Notes: a model not told the origin generated them from the letters alone. A stretch of DNA of 6,451 bases from an uncultured Collinsella sp. (GCA_900554985.1 USJQ01000064.1:1-6451); one strand, 5' to 3'; counted from the first letter of the stretch, positions 1 to 5,524 are shown. Translations and numbers: made by a program.

Positions 1-29
1 GCGGCGGCAAACGATGGCATGCAGACTGC

Positions 30-764
30 CTACGCAAGCCCCAAGTGTGCCTTGACCTCGGCAGCGCGACGACGGGACACGGGCACCGTCGAGGTTACGC
101 GATCGAGCCTAAGCTCCATAAGACCCGTGGAACCGATCTCGACATTGTGCACGTCTTCCAAATTGACCAGATAACTGCGGTGGACACGGATAAAGCCCTC
201 GGAGGCCAGGCGCCGCTCGAGCGAGGAAATCGACTCATTGATCAGGTATGTTCCCTCGGCGCAGACAGCGTTGCAAAAATCGGCGCGCGCCTCAAAGTAG
301 CAGACATCCGCCACGGGAATGAACACCCTTTTGCCCCCACGATCCACCGTCAAGCGCAAAGGCTGGCGCGGAGCATGGACGACACGGCGAGCGCCCAGGG
401 CAGTCTCGATCTTGTCGAGTGCCTTTGACAGGCGAGCATCCTCGACCGGTTTGACGATGTAATCGACAGCATCGAGGTTATAGGCATCGGCCGCATACTC
501 GGCAAATGCCGTCACAAACACCACGATCGGCGGCGTCTTTAGGTTCTGCAACGTCTCGGCAAGCTCAATTCCCGAGCGACCGGGCATGGTAATGTCCAAA
601 AACAGCACGTCGGGCTTGTTCGACAGAATCGACTCCACGGCTTCGGTGACATTGCCCGCCTCGGCAATCTGACCTACACGCGTATCCTTTTCCAACAGAT
701 AGCGTAGCTCAGCCCTAATGGGAGGCTCGTCATCAACCACCAGGATGTTCCAGCCTTCGGACAT
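30..764 (-). CDS. LytTR-family response regulator (receiver + LytTR DNA-binding domain)
   Basis: This is a cytoplasmic transcription regulator, the output half of a two-component system. Residues 5-120 form a CheY-like receiver. The acidic pair D11/D12, phospho-acceptor D57 (in FLDITMPG), T85 and K105 (in DYIVKP) are all present, so phosphorylation should be intact. Residues about 135-243 form a LytTR domain, with the typical basic 'FIRVHRSYLVNL' segment at 191-202. The length of 244 aa is normal for AgrA/LytR/BtsR-type regulators. The ATG at 764 is preceded by AAGAGGGG with an 8-nt gap. The gene begins 38 bp after the stop of the LytS-type kinase on the same strand, so the two are almost certainly cotranscribed partners. 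Family knowledge says LytTR proteins bind paired 9-bp direct repeats, and such a pair lies at 5310-5339 upstream of the permease gene. The target assignment is inference. Only 29 bases follow the stop in this window, so no terminator can be judged. Confidence 0.97.
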   Translation of the reverse strand: MSEGWNILVVDDEPPIRAELRYLLEKDTRVGQIAEAGNVTEAVESILSNKPDVLFLDITMPGRSGIELAETLQNLKTPPIVVFVTAFAEYAADAYNLDAVDYIVKPVEDARLSKALDKIETALGARRVVHAPRQPLRLTVDRGGKRVFIPVADVCYFEARADFCNAVCAEGTYLINESISSLERRLASEGFIRVHRSYLVNLEDVHNVEIGSTGLMELRLDRVTSTVPVSRRRAAEVKAHLGLA

Positions 765-772
765 ATGTGCTT

Positions 773-780
773 CCCCTCTT
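773..780 (-). promoter_or_regulatory. Ribosome binding site of the LytTR regulator
   Basis: AAGAGGGG on the minus strand lies 8 nt before the ATG at 764. The same octamer precedes the sensor kinase gene, where it helps decide the start codon. Confidence 0.7.
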
Positions 781-802
781 TTTCTCTCAATCCAACCGCG
801 TG

Positions 803-2188
803 CTACACCGTTAGCGGCGCCGGCTCATGCGGCTCGCCGTTCAACTCTACGATGACCTGTGTTCCCACGCCCTCCTGGGACTTCACGCGCATGCCAGAAT
901 CTTCTCCGTAAAAGAAATGGATGCGCTGAAGCACGTTGAAGAGCGCCAGGCCGCAACCTCGCTTGACGGAGCCGTCGGCGGTAATGCTCTCGGGCTCCTC
1001 TCGGCGATGCTGCTCAAACAGATGCGCGCAGACTTCTTCGCTCATACCGATGCCGTCATCTTCGACGATAATCTCCAAGCCGTCATCGGTCTCAAAAGCC
1101 CTAACACGAATAGAAAGCGGCTCAATCTCGCGCTGCGCATGCTTGATGCAATTTTCGAGCAGCGGCTGCAAGATAAACGGCGGTACCAGGCTGTCGCGCA
1201 CCTCAAAGTCGATGTCGACCGAAACGCGCAGACGGCCGTCGCCATACCGGGCCTGCATAAGATTGATATAACGAGTGCCCTGTTCCACCTCGTGCTCGAG
1301 CGTGGTGAGCGTATCGGAATCAGAAAGCGTCTGACGATAGTAGTTGGAAAAGTCGATCAGCAGCGATCGTGCCTTGTCGGGCTCGGTTCGAACGAGCGAC
1401 ACGATCGTGCTAATGGTATTGAATAGAAAATGCGGATCGACCTGCGACTGCAGGGCGCGAAGCTCAACGCGGGCCGTGAGCTCGTCCTGGCGCTCGAGCT
1501 CAAAGCTGGCGAGCTGCGTGGAAATGAGGTCGGCAAAACCCGAGGCAAGGGCCGTCTGGCGCATATCGATGCTGCTCAGGCGGGGGTAATACAGCTCGAG
1601 TGTGCCCACGCAATGCCCGCGCACGGTCAGCGGCGCGACAATGCCGGCACGCAGGCGGGGAAAATAGCCGCCCGTCTCATTGGAGGCGTCACGCGAAAAC
1701 ACGCTCTGCTCGCCCGTCTCAATCACGTTGAGCGTGGTCTTGAGCACCACCGGGGTGCCGGCAGGGCACTTTGCCGAGTCCTCGCCCCAGCTTGCCAGCA
1801 CCTGCTTGCCGTCGGTAAAGCAGATGGCAGAGGCGATGGTCTCGGACAGGATGATTTTAGAGGCGCCCAGGGCTGCTTCGGGTGTAAGGCCGCGCGACGT
1901 GGAGGCGAATATTTTTGATGCGATAGCGAGCGTACGGTCGGTTGCACTCGATGTGAGGTCGTCGGGGACCACAAAGACATATGAGAAGAAGAAGCACAGC
2001 ATGACCAGGCCGGCAATAACGACAACGCCCGGAACGGGATTGGGATTATCGGTTAAATCCCAGATAAGCAGCAGGATAAGCGCCGGAACGACAATACCGA
2101 GCAGGATGGCCTGAACCACGTGCTGGGCCGTACGAAAGACCTTGGTAGAGTTGTAGCTCTTGCCCAGAATCAGCCTGTTTAAATCCAC
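803..2188 (-). CDS. LytS-type sensor histidine kinase (2 TM, GAF-like, His_kinase, HATPase_c)
   Basis: This is a membrane sensor kinase that should phosphorylate the regulator encoded 38 bp downstream. Numbering is from the GTG at 2188 (461 aa). Two membrane segments lie at about 20-45 and 53-74. A GAF-like sensory region covers about 85-230. The LytS-type phospho-acceptor region has 'QVDPHFLFN' with H253. The ATPase domain has its N-box 'LQPLLENCIKH' (N346), G1 box DDGIG (377-381) and G2 box GCGLA (411-415). All catalytic motifs are present. It lacks the five-helix 5TM-LYT sensor typical of LytS, BtsS and YpdA, so its input domain is reduced. Starts: AAGAGGGG directly abuts the ATG at 2194 but sits 6 nt before the GTG at 2188, which is better spacing. 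The longer TTG (2263) and ATG (2251) starts have no ribosome site and would translate through a terminator-like hairpin. The function is secure, the signal is unknown, and the start could be 2194. Confidence 0.94.
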   Translation of the reverse strand: MDLNRLILGKSYNSTKVFRTAQHVVQAILLGIVVPALILLLIWDLTDNPNPVPGVVVIAGLVMLCFFFSYVFVVPDDLTSSATDRTLAIASKIFASTSRGLTPEAALGASKIILSETIASAICFTDGKQVLASWGEDSAKCPAGTPVVLKTTLNVIETGEQSVFSRDASNETGGYFPRLRAGIVAPLTVRGHCVGTLELYYPRLSSIDMRQTALASGFADLISTQLASFELERQDELTARVELRALQSQVDPHFLFNTISTIVSLVRTEPDKARSLLIDFSNYYRQTLSDSDTLTTLEHEVEQGTRYINLMQARYGDGRLRVSVDIDFEVRDSLVPPFILQPLLENCIKHAQREIEPLSIRVRAFETDDGLEIIVEDDGIGMSEEVCAHLFEQHRREEPESITADGSVKRGCGLALFNVLQRIHFFYGEDSGMRVKSQEGVGTQVIVELNGEPHEPAPLTV

Positions 2189-2194
2189 CGTCAT

Positions 2195-2202
2195 CCCCTC
2201 TT
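2195..2202 (-). promoter_or_regulatory. Ribosome binding site deciding the kinase start
   Basis: On the minus strand AAGAGGGG is followed at once by ATGACGGTG. Spacing to the GTG (2188) is 6 nt and to the ATG (2194) is 0 nt. The regulator gene uses the same octamer at 8 nt, which favours the GTG. Confidence 0.6.
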
Positions 2203-2214
2203 GTCCATAGCACC

Positions 2215-2247
2215 CATAGCAACAAAGAGGGCCGCAAGCGACCCTCT
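2215..2247 (-). terminator. Terminator-like hairpin after the amidohydrolase gene
   Basis: Positions 2226-2247 form a hairpin on the minus strand. AGAGGG pairs with CCCTCT, continues through a T-G wobble and three more pairs, and ends in a CTTG tetraloop. It is followed by a short T-rich run (TTTGTT). The stem begins about 58 nt past the amidohydrolase stop and lies upstream of the kinase, so it probably limits read-through between them. The U-tract is weak, so termination is likely partial. Alternatively, if the kinase promoter lies at the adjacent palindrome, this would be the 5'-end hairpin of the kinase mRNA. The plus-strand copy lacks a T-run. Confidence 0.55.
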
Positions 2248-2249
2248 CC

Positions 2250-2264
2250 ATTGCATTATGCAAT
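2250..2264. promoter_or_regulatory. 15-bp palindrome, possible operator or promoter of the kinase operon
   Basis: ATTGCATAATGCAAT (minus strand) is a perfect 7+1+7 palindrome between the amidohydrolase and the kinase. It contains CATAAT, which is 5 of 6 to the -10 consensus. The -35 at 17-bp spacing (ATGTAA) is weak. Position and symmetry suggest a promoter under an operator, but no known regulator's site is recognised here. Confidence 0.35.
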
Positions 2265-2305
2265 CAAAAACTGTGTTTTACATCCAGCCATCGACAAACG
2301 GTATC

Positions 2306-3583
2306 TTAGGCGCTGTATTTGTTGGCCTCGCCAAAGGTGCCAGCCTCGACGATCCAGCCGTCCTTCATGATGACGTCCATGTTGTCGGTGTTGAGCACGT
2401 GGATGTCGGCGGCGACGTCACCGTTGACGACCAGCAGGTCGGCGCACTTGCCGGCCTCGATAGAACCGGTCTCGTCCTCGATGTGGCACATCTTGGCACC
2501 GTTGAGGGTAGCGCAGGTGATGGTCTCGACCGGGGTGAAGCCGATCTTGTCGACGAACTCGTACATCTCCTCGATGGAGCAGGTGCCGTACGGGGTGACG
2601 AAGGAGAAGGAGTCGGAGCCGATCGTCATGACGACACCGCGCTTCTTGGCCTCGCGCAGGCAGTCGTAGTTGCGCTGCAGCTCCTTCTCGACCAGGGTGC
2701 CCTCGTACTTGTCGTGCAGCTCGGGGACGTAGACGGGCGGATAGGTGGCATACCAGGTGGGCAGGAAGGCGATCGTCGGGGTGAAGAAGGTGCCCTGCTC
2801 GGCCATGAGGTCCATGGTGCGCTCATCGATATCAAAGCCGTGAATCAGCTGCTCGCAGCCAAAGCGAACGGAATCGTAGGCAGCGGCGTGGTTGTTGTAG
2901 CAGTGGCTCCACACGGGGATACCGACCATCTTTGCCTCTTCGACCACGGCCTGAATCTCCTCGGAGCAATAGTGCTGGTCACGACCGGAGTCCCAGCGCC
3001 AGATACCGCCACCGGTAGCCCAGATCTTGATGGCATCGGGATTCTCGCGCAGGCGACGACGAACGGCCTTACGCAGGTCCCAAGGACCGTCGACCTGGTC
3101 GCCCCAAGGATGGGAGTTCTTGTTCTCGAGCTGGCTGCAGTGATGCGAGTCACCGTGGCCGGCAACGCGGCAGAAGCCCAGGCCGGTGGCCAGAACGCGC
3201 GGGCCCTTAAAGACGCCCTTGTCGATGCAGTCGCGAATCTGGATACCAAAGCGGCCGATCTCGCAGACGGTGGTGAGGCCGTGGGTGAGGCAGTCGTAGG
3301 CCTGCTTGACGGCAACGGCCTGCTTCTCGAGGAGCGGCTGCATGACCCAATCGGTGTCATCGTCGGTCAGGTTGCCCGAGAAGTGCAGGTGGGTGTCGAT
3401 CAGGCCGGGAAGGACGGTCTTGCCGGCGGCGTCGATAACTTCAACGCCCTCGGGAAGGTCCTGCATAGCACCGGCGTACTCGATCTTGCCGTTGTCATCG
3501 ACGAGAACGAGGGAATTCTCGACCGGCTCGGCACCGGTACCGTCGATGAGCTTGCCGCCAACGATTGCATACTTAGTGGACAT
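2306..3583 (-). CDS. Metal-dependent amidohydrolase (imidazolonepropionase/Xaa-Pro dipeptidase-like)
   Basis: This is a predicted cytoplasmic hydrolase of the amidohydrolase superfamily, which cleaves amide or related C-N bonds using a divalent metal centre. The N-terminal beta-sandwich segment 'IVGGKLIDGTG' (7-17) leads to the metal motif HLH (H65, H67). K186 in 'AIKIWATGGG' fits the carboxylated lysine that bridges two metals. H227 (VWSHCY), H248 (LIHGF) and the catalytic D324 (GSDS) complete the set. The C-terminal 'GSIEAGKCADLLVVNGD' (373-389) closes the sandwich domain. A 'GHGDSHH' segment at 142-148 resembles the loop seen in Xaa-Arg/Xaa-Pro dipeptidases of this superfamily. The length of 425 aa is typical, and there is no signal peptide. 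The start is supported by AAGGAGG 4 nt before the ATG. Its position behind an APC permease suggests that it hydrolyses what the permease imports. A dipeptide, N-acyl amino acid or cyclic amide are all possible, and the substrate is not determinable here. Confidence 0.95.
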   Translation of the reverse strand: MSTKYAIVGGKLIDGTGAEPVENSLVLVDDNGKIEYAGAMQDLPEGVEVIDAAGKTVLPGLIDTHLHFSGNLTDDDTDWVMQPLLEKQAVAVKQAYDCLTHGLTTVCEIGRFGIQIRDCIDKGVFKGPRVLATGLGFCRVAGHGDSHHCSQLENKNSHPWGDQVDGPWDLRKAVRRRLRENPDAIKIWATGGGIWRWDSGRDQHYCSEEIQAVVEEAKMVGIPVWSHCYNNHAAAYDSVRFGCEQLIHGFDIDERTMDLMAEQGTFFTPTIAFLPTWYATYPPVYVPELHDKYEGTLVEKELQRNYDCLREAKKRGVVMTIGSDSFSFVTPYGTCSIEEMYEFVDKIGFTPVETITCATLNGAKMCHIEDETGSIEAGKCADLLVVNGDVAADIHVLNTDNMDVIMKDGWIVEAGTFGEANKYSA

Positions 3584-3587
3584 GGTT

Positions 3588-3594
3588 CCTCCTT
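3588..3594 (-). promoter_or_regulatory. Strong ribosome binding site of the amidohydrolase
   Basis: AAGGAGG is complementary to the 16S 3' end and lies 4 nt before the ATG at 3583. It is a stronger match than the sites of the kinase and regulator, suggesting higher expression of the enzyme. Confidence 0.8.
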
Positions 3595-3605
3595 ATGGAT
3601 CCATA
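3594..3605. repeat. 12-bp palindrome abutting the amidohydrolase ribosome site
   Basis: TATGGATCCATA is a perfect palindrome that overlaps the first base of the AAGGAGG site by one base. It could be a protein-binding site or a small RNA stem beside the ribosome site, or it could be chance. Confidence 0.3.
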
Positions 3606-3613
3606 TAGTGGGC

Positions 3614-3637
3614 GAGGCCATGTTGGGTTAAGGCCTC
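3614..3637 (-). repeat. Inverted repeat in the amidohydrolase leader
   Basis: GAGGCC and GGCCTC arms (6 bp) flank a 12-nt loop, 30-54 nt before the amidohydrolase ATG. No T-run follows on either strand, so it is not a classical terminator. Its role is unknown. Confidence 0.3.
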
Positions 3638-3658
3638 ACAAAGCTACCCAAGTGGCGC

Positions 3659-3701
3659 CGGGTTCGGTGCGCGGGAGAGAGGGCCCCGCGCACCCGATCC
3701 G
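3659..3701 (-). terminator. Strong hairpin just after the permease gene, no clear U-tract
   Basis: GGTGCGCGGG (minus strand) pairs perfectly with CCCGCGCACC (3666-3675 with 3685-3694) around a 9-nt loop. Past one C-C mismatch, six more pairs, two of them G-T, extend it to 3659/3701. It begins 13 nt beyond the permease stop. No T-run follows, so it is not a standard intrinsic terminator. It may protect the permease mRNA 3' end, mark a processing point that sets different levels of permease and amidohydrolase, or cause weak termination. Confidence 0.5.
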
Positions 3702-3714
3702 CCCCGGCTAGGCG

Positions 3715-5166
3715 TTACTTTTTGCGGGAATTGGTGAAAGCAATGAGGGCCAGGCCAATAGCCAACCAGCCGATCACGATGCTCCACTCCACCATGTTGA
3801 GAGAGGCGGGAGAGAACGGGATCACGAGCAGGCCGATGATGATGGCGCAGGCGGCGATAGCGAGGCCGATGCCAAACTTGCCGCCGGGCACCTCGTAGGG
3901 ACGAGGCAGGTCGGGCTCGGTGAAGCGCATGCGCAGGCAGGCGAGCGCGACCATGCCGCAGGAGAAGATGAAGGCGAGAGCCGACACGTTGGTCAGAGGG
4001 ATGAGCATGTTCTTGCCCAGGCACGGACCGATGACGGTGATGACGCCCAGAACGGCGCAGGCGAGCTTGGGAGCGCCGGACTTGGGATCGACCTCGGCGA
4101 ACTTCTCGGGCAGCTGGCCCTTTCGGCCCATGGCGAGCATGATGCGGCTCGTGGCGCCGTAGAAGGAGTTCATCGGGCCCATGGGTCCAAGCGTGGCGAT
4201 GACGAGCATGGCCAAGTACAGGAGCATGTTGATGCCCTTGAGGCAGGCAAGCGCGGGAACCGGGCTCTTAACAAACTCATGCCAGTCGAGGAGGGTGCCG
4301 AACGAGTAGATGCAGACCATGTAGAAGCCGCCGGCGGCCAGCAGGGCCAAGGAGATGATCTTGCCGAACTTGTTCCAGTTGAGGCCCTCGGCTGCTTCCT
4401 CAGCCTGCTGAGGAATGGTATCGAAGCCGGCGTAGAAGAACGGGGTCAGAACCAGGACAGACACGATGCCGGCGAACAGGCTGGTGCCCTCGGTAGCGGG
4501 CTTGCCGCCGCCAGCACCGGTGACCTGGGAGAACACGGGCATGGCGTGTTCCGGCGAGCCGGTGAACAGCGAGACGCCCATGGCGAGCAGCATGCCGCAG
4601 AGCAGAGCCTTGGTCAGGAAGGCCTGGAGCTTGGCGGCCGAGCTGGCACCGCGGAAGTTGAGGAAGATGACGTAGACTGCAAAGCCGAGCGCAATCAGCG
4701 TCGGGAACAGGTAAACATCGGCGCCCAGGATGGTGTAGAGCTTGACGGCGCGCAGCCACTCAAGGCCGGGCAGGCTGCCGAACATCTCGGATACGAGGGT
4801 CGAGATGGCGATGGCCTCCCACGGGCACAGGATGCCGTTGCCCAGGGCCAGGAGCCAGCCGGTGATGTAGCTCAGCGTACGGCCAAAGCTACGATCGACA
4901 TACTCGACGATGCCGCCCGAGATGGGGATAGCAGCCGTGAGCTCACCGAAAACAGCTCCGACGGGCACGAGGAAGATTGCACCCAAGAGGAATGCGATCA
5001 TAGCGGGAACGGGACCGCCGCCCACGACCATCCAGTCGCCGACCTGCAGAACCCAACCGGTACCGATGATGGCACCGAAACCGATGGTGAAGAAGTTCCA
5101 GAGCGAAAGCGTTTTCTTCATGCCGCCGTTATCCTCAACTGCAACTTCTGCGTTCTTGTCCGCCAT
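3715..5166 (-). CDS. APC-superfamily amino acid/polyamine-type permease
   Basis: This is an inner-membrane secondary transporter of the amino acid-polyamine-organocation superfamily, 483 aa, with about 12 membrane segments (roughly 24-44, 53-78, 97-122, 152-170, 182-202, 229-247, 267-290, 312-335, 368-384, 388-412, 430-450, 457-476). TM1 carries the substrate-binding signature 'GFGAIIGTG' (29-37). TM6 has 'FFYAGFDTIPQQAEEAAEG' (243-261), and the conserved cytoplasmic loop after TM8 reads 'SRIMLAMGRKGQLPEKFAEVD' at 340-360. The N-terminus is a short charged tail and the C-terminus ends in RKK. The ATG at 5166 follows AAGGAGG by 6 nt. It is the first gene of the minus-strand group and lies directly downstream of a paired LytTR-type site and promoter (5279-5339), so it is the best candidate target of the two-component system encoded here. 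Family membership is secure. The substrate is unknown, and the neighbouring amidohydrolase hints at a peptide- or amide-like nutrient. Confidence 0.95.
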   Translation of the reverse strand: MADKNAEVAVEDNGGMKKTLSLWNFFTIGFGAIIGTGWVLQVGDWMVVGGGPVPAMIAFLLGAIFLVPVGAVFGELTAAIPISGGIVEYVDRSFGRTLSYITGWLLALGNGILCPWEAIAISTLVSEMFGSLPGLEWLRAVKLYTILGADVYLFPTLIALGFAVYVIFLNFRGASSAAKLQAFLTKALLCGMLLAMGVSLFTGSPEHAMPVFSQVTGAGGGKPATEGTSLFAGIVSVLVLTPFFYAGFDTIPQQAEEAAEGLNWNKFGKIISLALLAAGGFYMVCIYSFGTLLDWHEFVKSPVPALACLKGINMLLYLAMLVIATLGPMGPMNSFYGATSRIMLAMGRKGQLPEKFAEVDPKSGAPKLACAVLGVITVIGPCLGKNMLIPLTNVSALAFIFSCGMVALACLRMRFTEPDLPRPYEVPGGKFGIGLAIAACAIIIGLLVIPFSPASLNMVEWSIVIGWLAIGLALIAFTNSRKK

Positions 5167-5172
5167 TGTTCC

Positions 5173-5179
5173 CCTCCTT
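5173..5179 (-). promoter_or_regulatory. Ribosome binding site of the permease
   Basis: AAGGAGG on the minus strand, 6 nt before the ATG at 5166, is near ideal in sequence and spacing. Confidence 0.8.
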
Positions 5180-5185
5180 TCCTAT

Positions 5186-5208
5186 TTGACGCCCCTTGAC
5201 GTCACCCC
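5186..5208. repeat. Tandem TTGACG repeat in the permease leader
   Basis: TTGACG occurs at 5186-5191 and 5196-5201, one helical turn (10 bp) apart, and each is followed by a CCCC run (5192-5195, 5205-5208). The second copy is part of the palindrome TGACGTCA (5197-5204). In the permease mRNA this reads as repeated CGTCAA and AAGGGG units just upstream of the true ribosome site. It may be an operator or a decoy ribosome site. No known regulator is recognised. Confidence 0.35.
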
Positions 5209-5210
5209 TT

Positions 5211-5241
5211 GCGCGGTCTGTTTTGCCGCGCGCTTTTATTT
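5211..5241 (+). terminator. Terminator-like hairpin in the divergent region (plus orientation)
   Basis: GCGCGG (5211-5216) pairs with CCGCGC (5226-5231) around a 9-nt loop. On the plus strand it is followed by GCTTTTATTT, giving the form of an intrinsic terminator. No plus-strand gene precedes it, so if active it would stop antisense transcription leaving the permease region before it reaches the peptidase gene. On the minus strand the same hairpin sits in the permease mRNA leader, about 45 nt before the start codon. Confidence 0.45.
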
Positions 5242-5278
5242 CATGGCTTTAAGATACGGCCTTGGCACAGCAGCGCCG

Positions 5279-5308
5279 CTTATAGCTCGACCGAAGGCAG
5301 AACTGCAA
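5279..5308 (-). promoter_or_regulatory. Predicted promoter of the permease gene
   Basis: On the minus strand a -10 hexamer TATAAG (5279-5284, 5 of 6 to consensus) is preceded 18 bp upstream by TTGCAG (5303-5308, 3 of 6 to the -35 consensus). Transcription should start near 5272, giving a leader of about 105 nt. A good -10 with a poor -35 touched by an activator site is the usual layout of activator-dependent promoters. Confidence 0.6.
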
Positions 5309-5309
5309 A

Positions 5310-5339
5310 ACGAACGGCACCGTTTTTGGGACGAACGGC
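5310..5339 (-). promoter_or_regulatory. Paired LytTR-type binding site upstream of the permease
   Basis: GCCGTTCGT occurs twice on the minus strand (5331-5339 and 5310-5318), separated by exactly 12 bp. The published LytTR consensus is [TA][AC][CA]GTTN[AG][TG] in two direct repeats 12-13 bp apart. Both copies match at every position except the first. The proximal repeat ends 1 bp upstream of the predicted -35 box. The LytTR regulator encoded in this window is the natural candidate to bind here, which is inference. Confidence 0.75.
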
Positions 5340-5342
5340 GGG

Positions 5343-5366
5343 GGACGCCACTCGTTGCGAGCGTCC
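5343..5366. repeat. Inverted repeat upstream of the LytTR-type site
   Basis: GGACGC (5343-5348) pairs with GCGTCC (5361-5366), with a nested TCG/CGA pair inside. On the plus strand GTTTTG follows, a weak T-run. It could be a second operator between the divergent genes or a weak plus-strand terminator. Confidence 0.3.
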
Positions 5367-5512
5367 GTTTTGATGACGTGATTCGATCACTCGTGGAGGG
5401 TGTCGCTTTATGGTGCCAAGCCCACCCTGTTCGTGCCGTTTATCGAACTTTTGTCGCACGCGCTCATTTGCTGCACGTCTTTTTTGTAGGATGAACGGGT
5501 TATACATGAGAC

Positions 5513-5519
5513 GAGGTGG
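5513..5519 (+). promoter_or_regulatory. Ribosome binding site of the C39-like peptidase
   Basis: GAGGTGG lies 5 nt before the ATG at 5525. It selects this ATG over the GTG at 5516, which lies inside the site, and over the internal ATG at 5834, which has no ribosome site. Confidence 0.7.
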
Positions 5520-5524
5520 TACAA

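Larger units (their letters stand above)
5167..5524. other. Divergent intergenic region between permease and peptidase genes
   Basis: These 358 bp hold the permease leader, its predicted promoter, the paired LytTR-type site, two inverted repeats and the upstream region of the plus-strand peptidase gene. No coding sequence with a ribosome site is visible. From about 5373 to 5512 I see no convincing plus-strand promoter. TAGGAT (5487) and TTATAC (5500) look like -10 boxes but lack a -35 at proper spacing, and the latter is too close to the start codon. Confidence 0.7.

Noticed and set aside
45..428. Plus-strand open frame opposite the response regulator
   Set aside because: It is a shadow of the LytTR-domain coding sequence and has no independent support.
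2201..3631. A 476-codon plus-strand open frame opposite the amidohydrolase
   Set aside because: It is the antisense shadow of a gene with strong family motifs. Its Val/Gly/Asp/Leu-rich translation has no recognisable domain, and no ribosome site is seen.
4279..5199. A 306-codon plus-strand open frame opposite the permease
   Set aside because: Its Glu/Gly/Gln-rich composition is typical of the reverse complement of a membrane-protein gene, and it starts inside the permease without a ribosome site.
5236..5244. Two-codon open frame ATG-AAA-TAA in the permease leader
   Set aside because: There is no ribosome site before it, and such a short frame is expected by chance.
5435..5443. Single LytTR-like half-site GCCGTTTAT on the plus strand, with similar ones at 5364-5372 and, on the minus strand, 5491-5499
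   Set aside because: Each matches 8 of 9 positions, but none has a partner 21-22 bp away, so they are not supported as functional sites.
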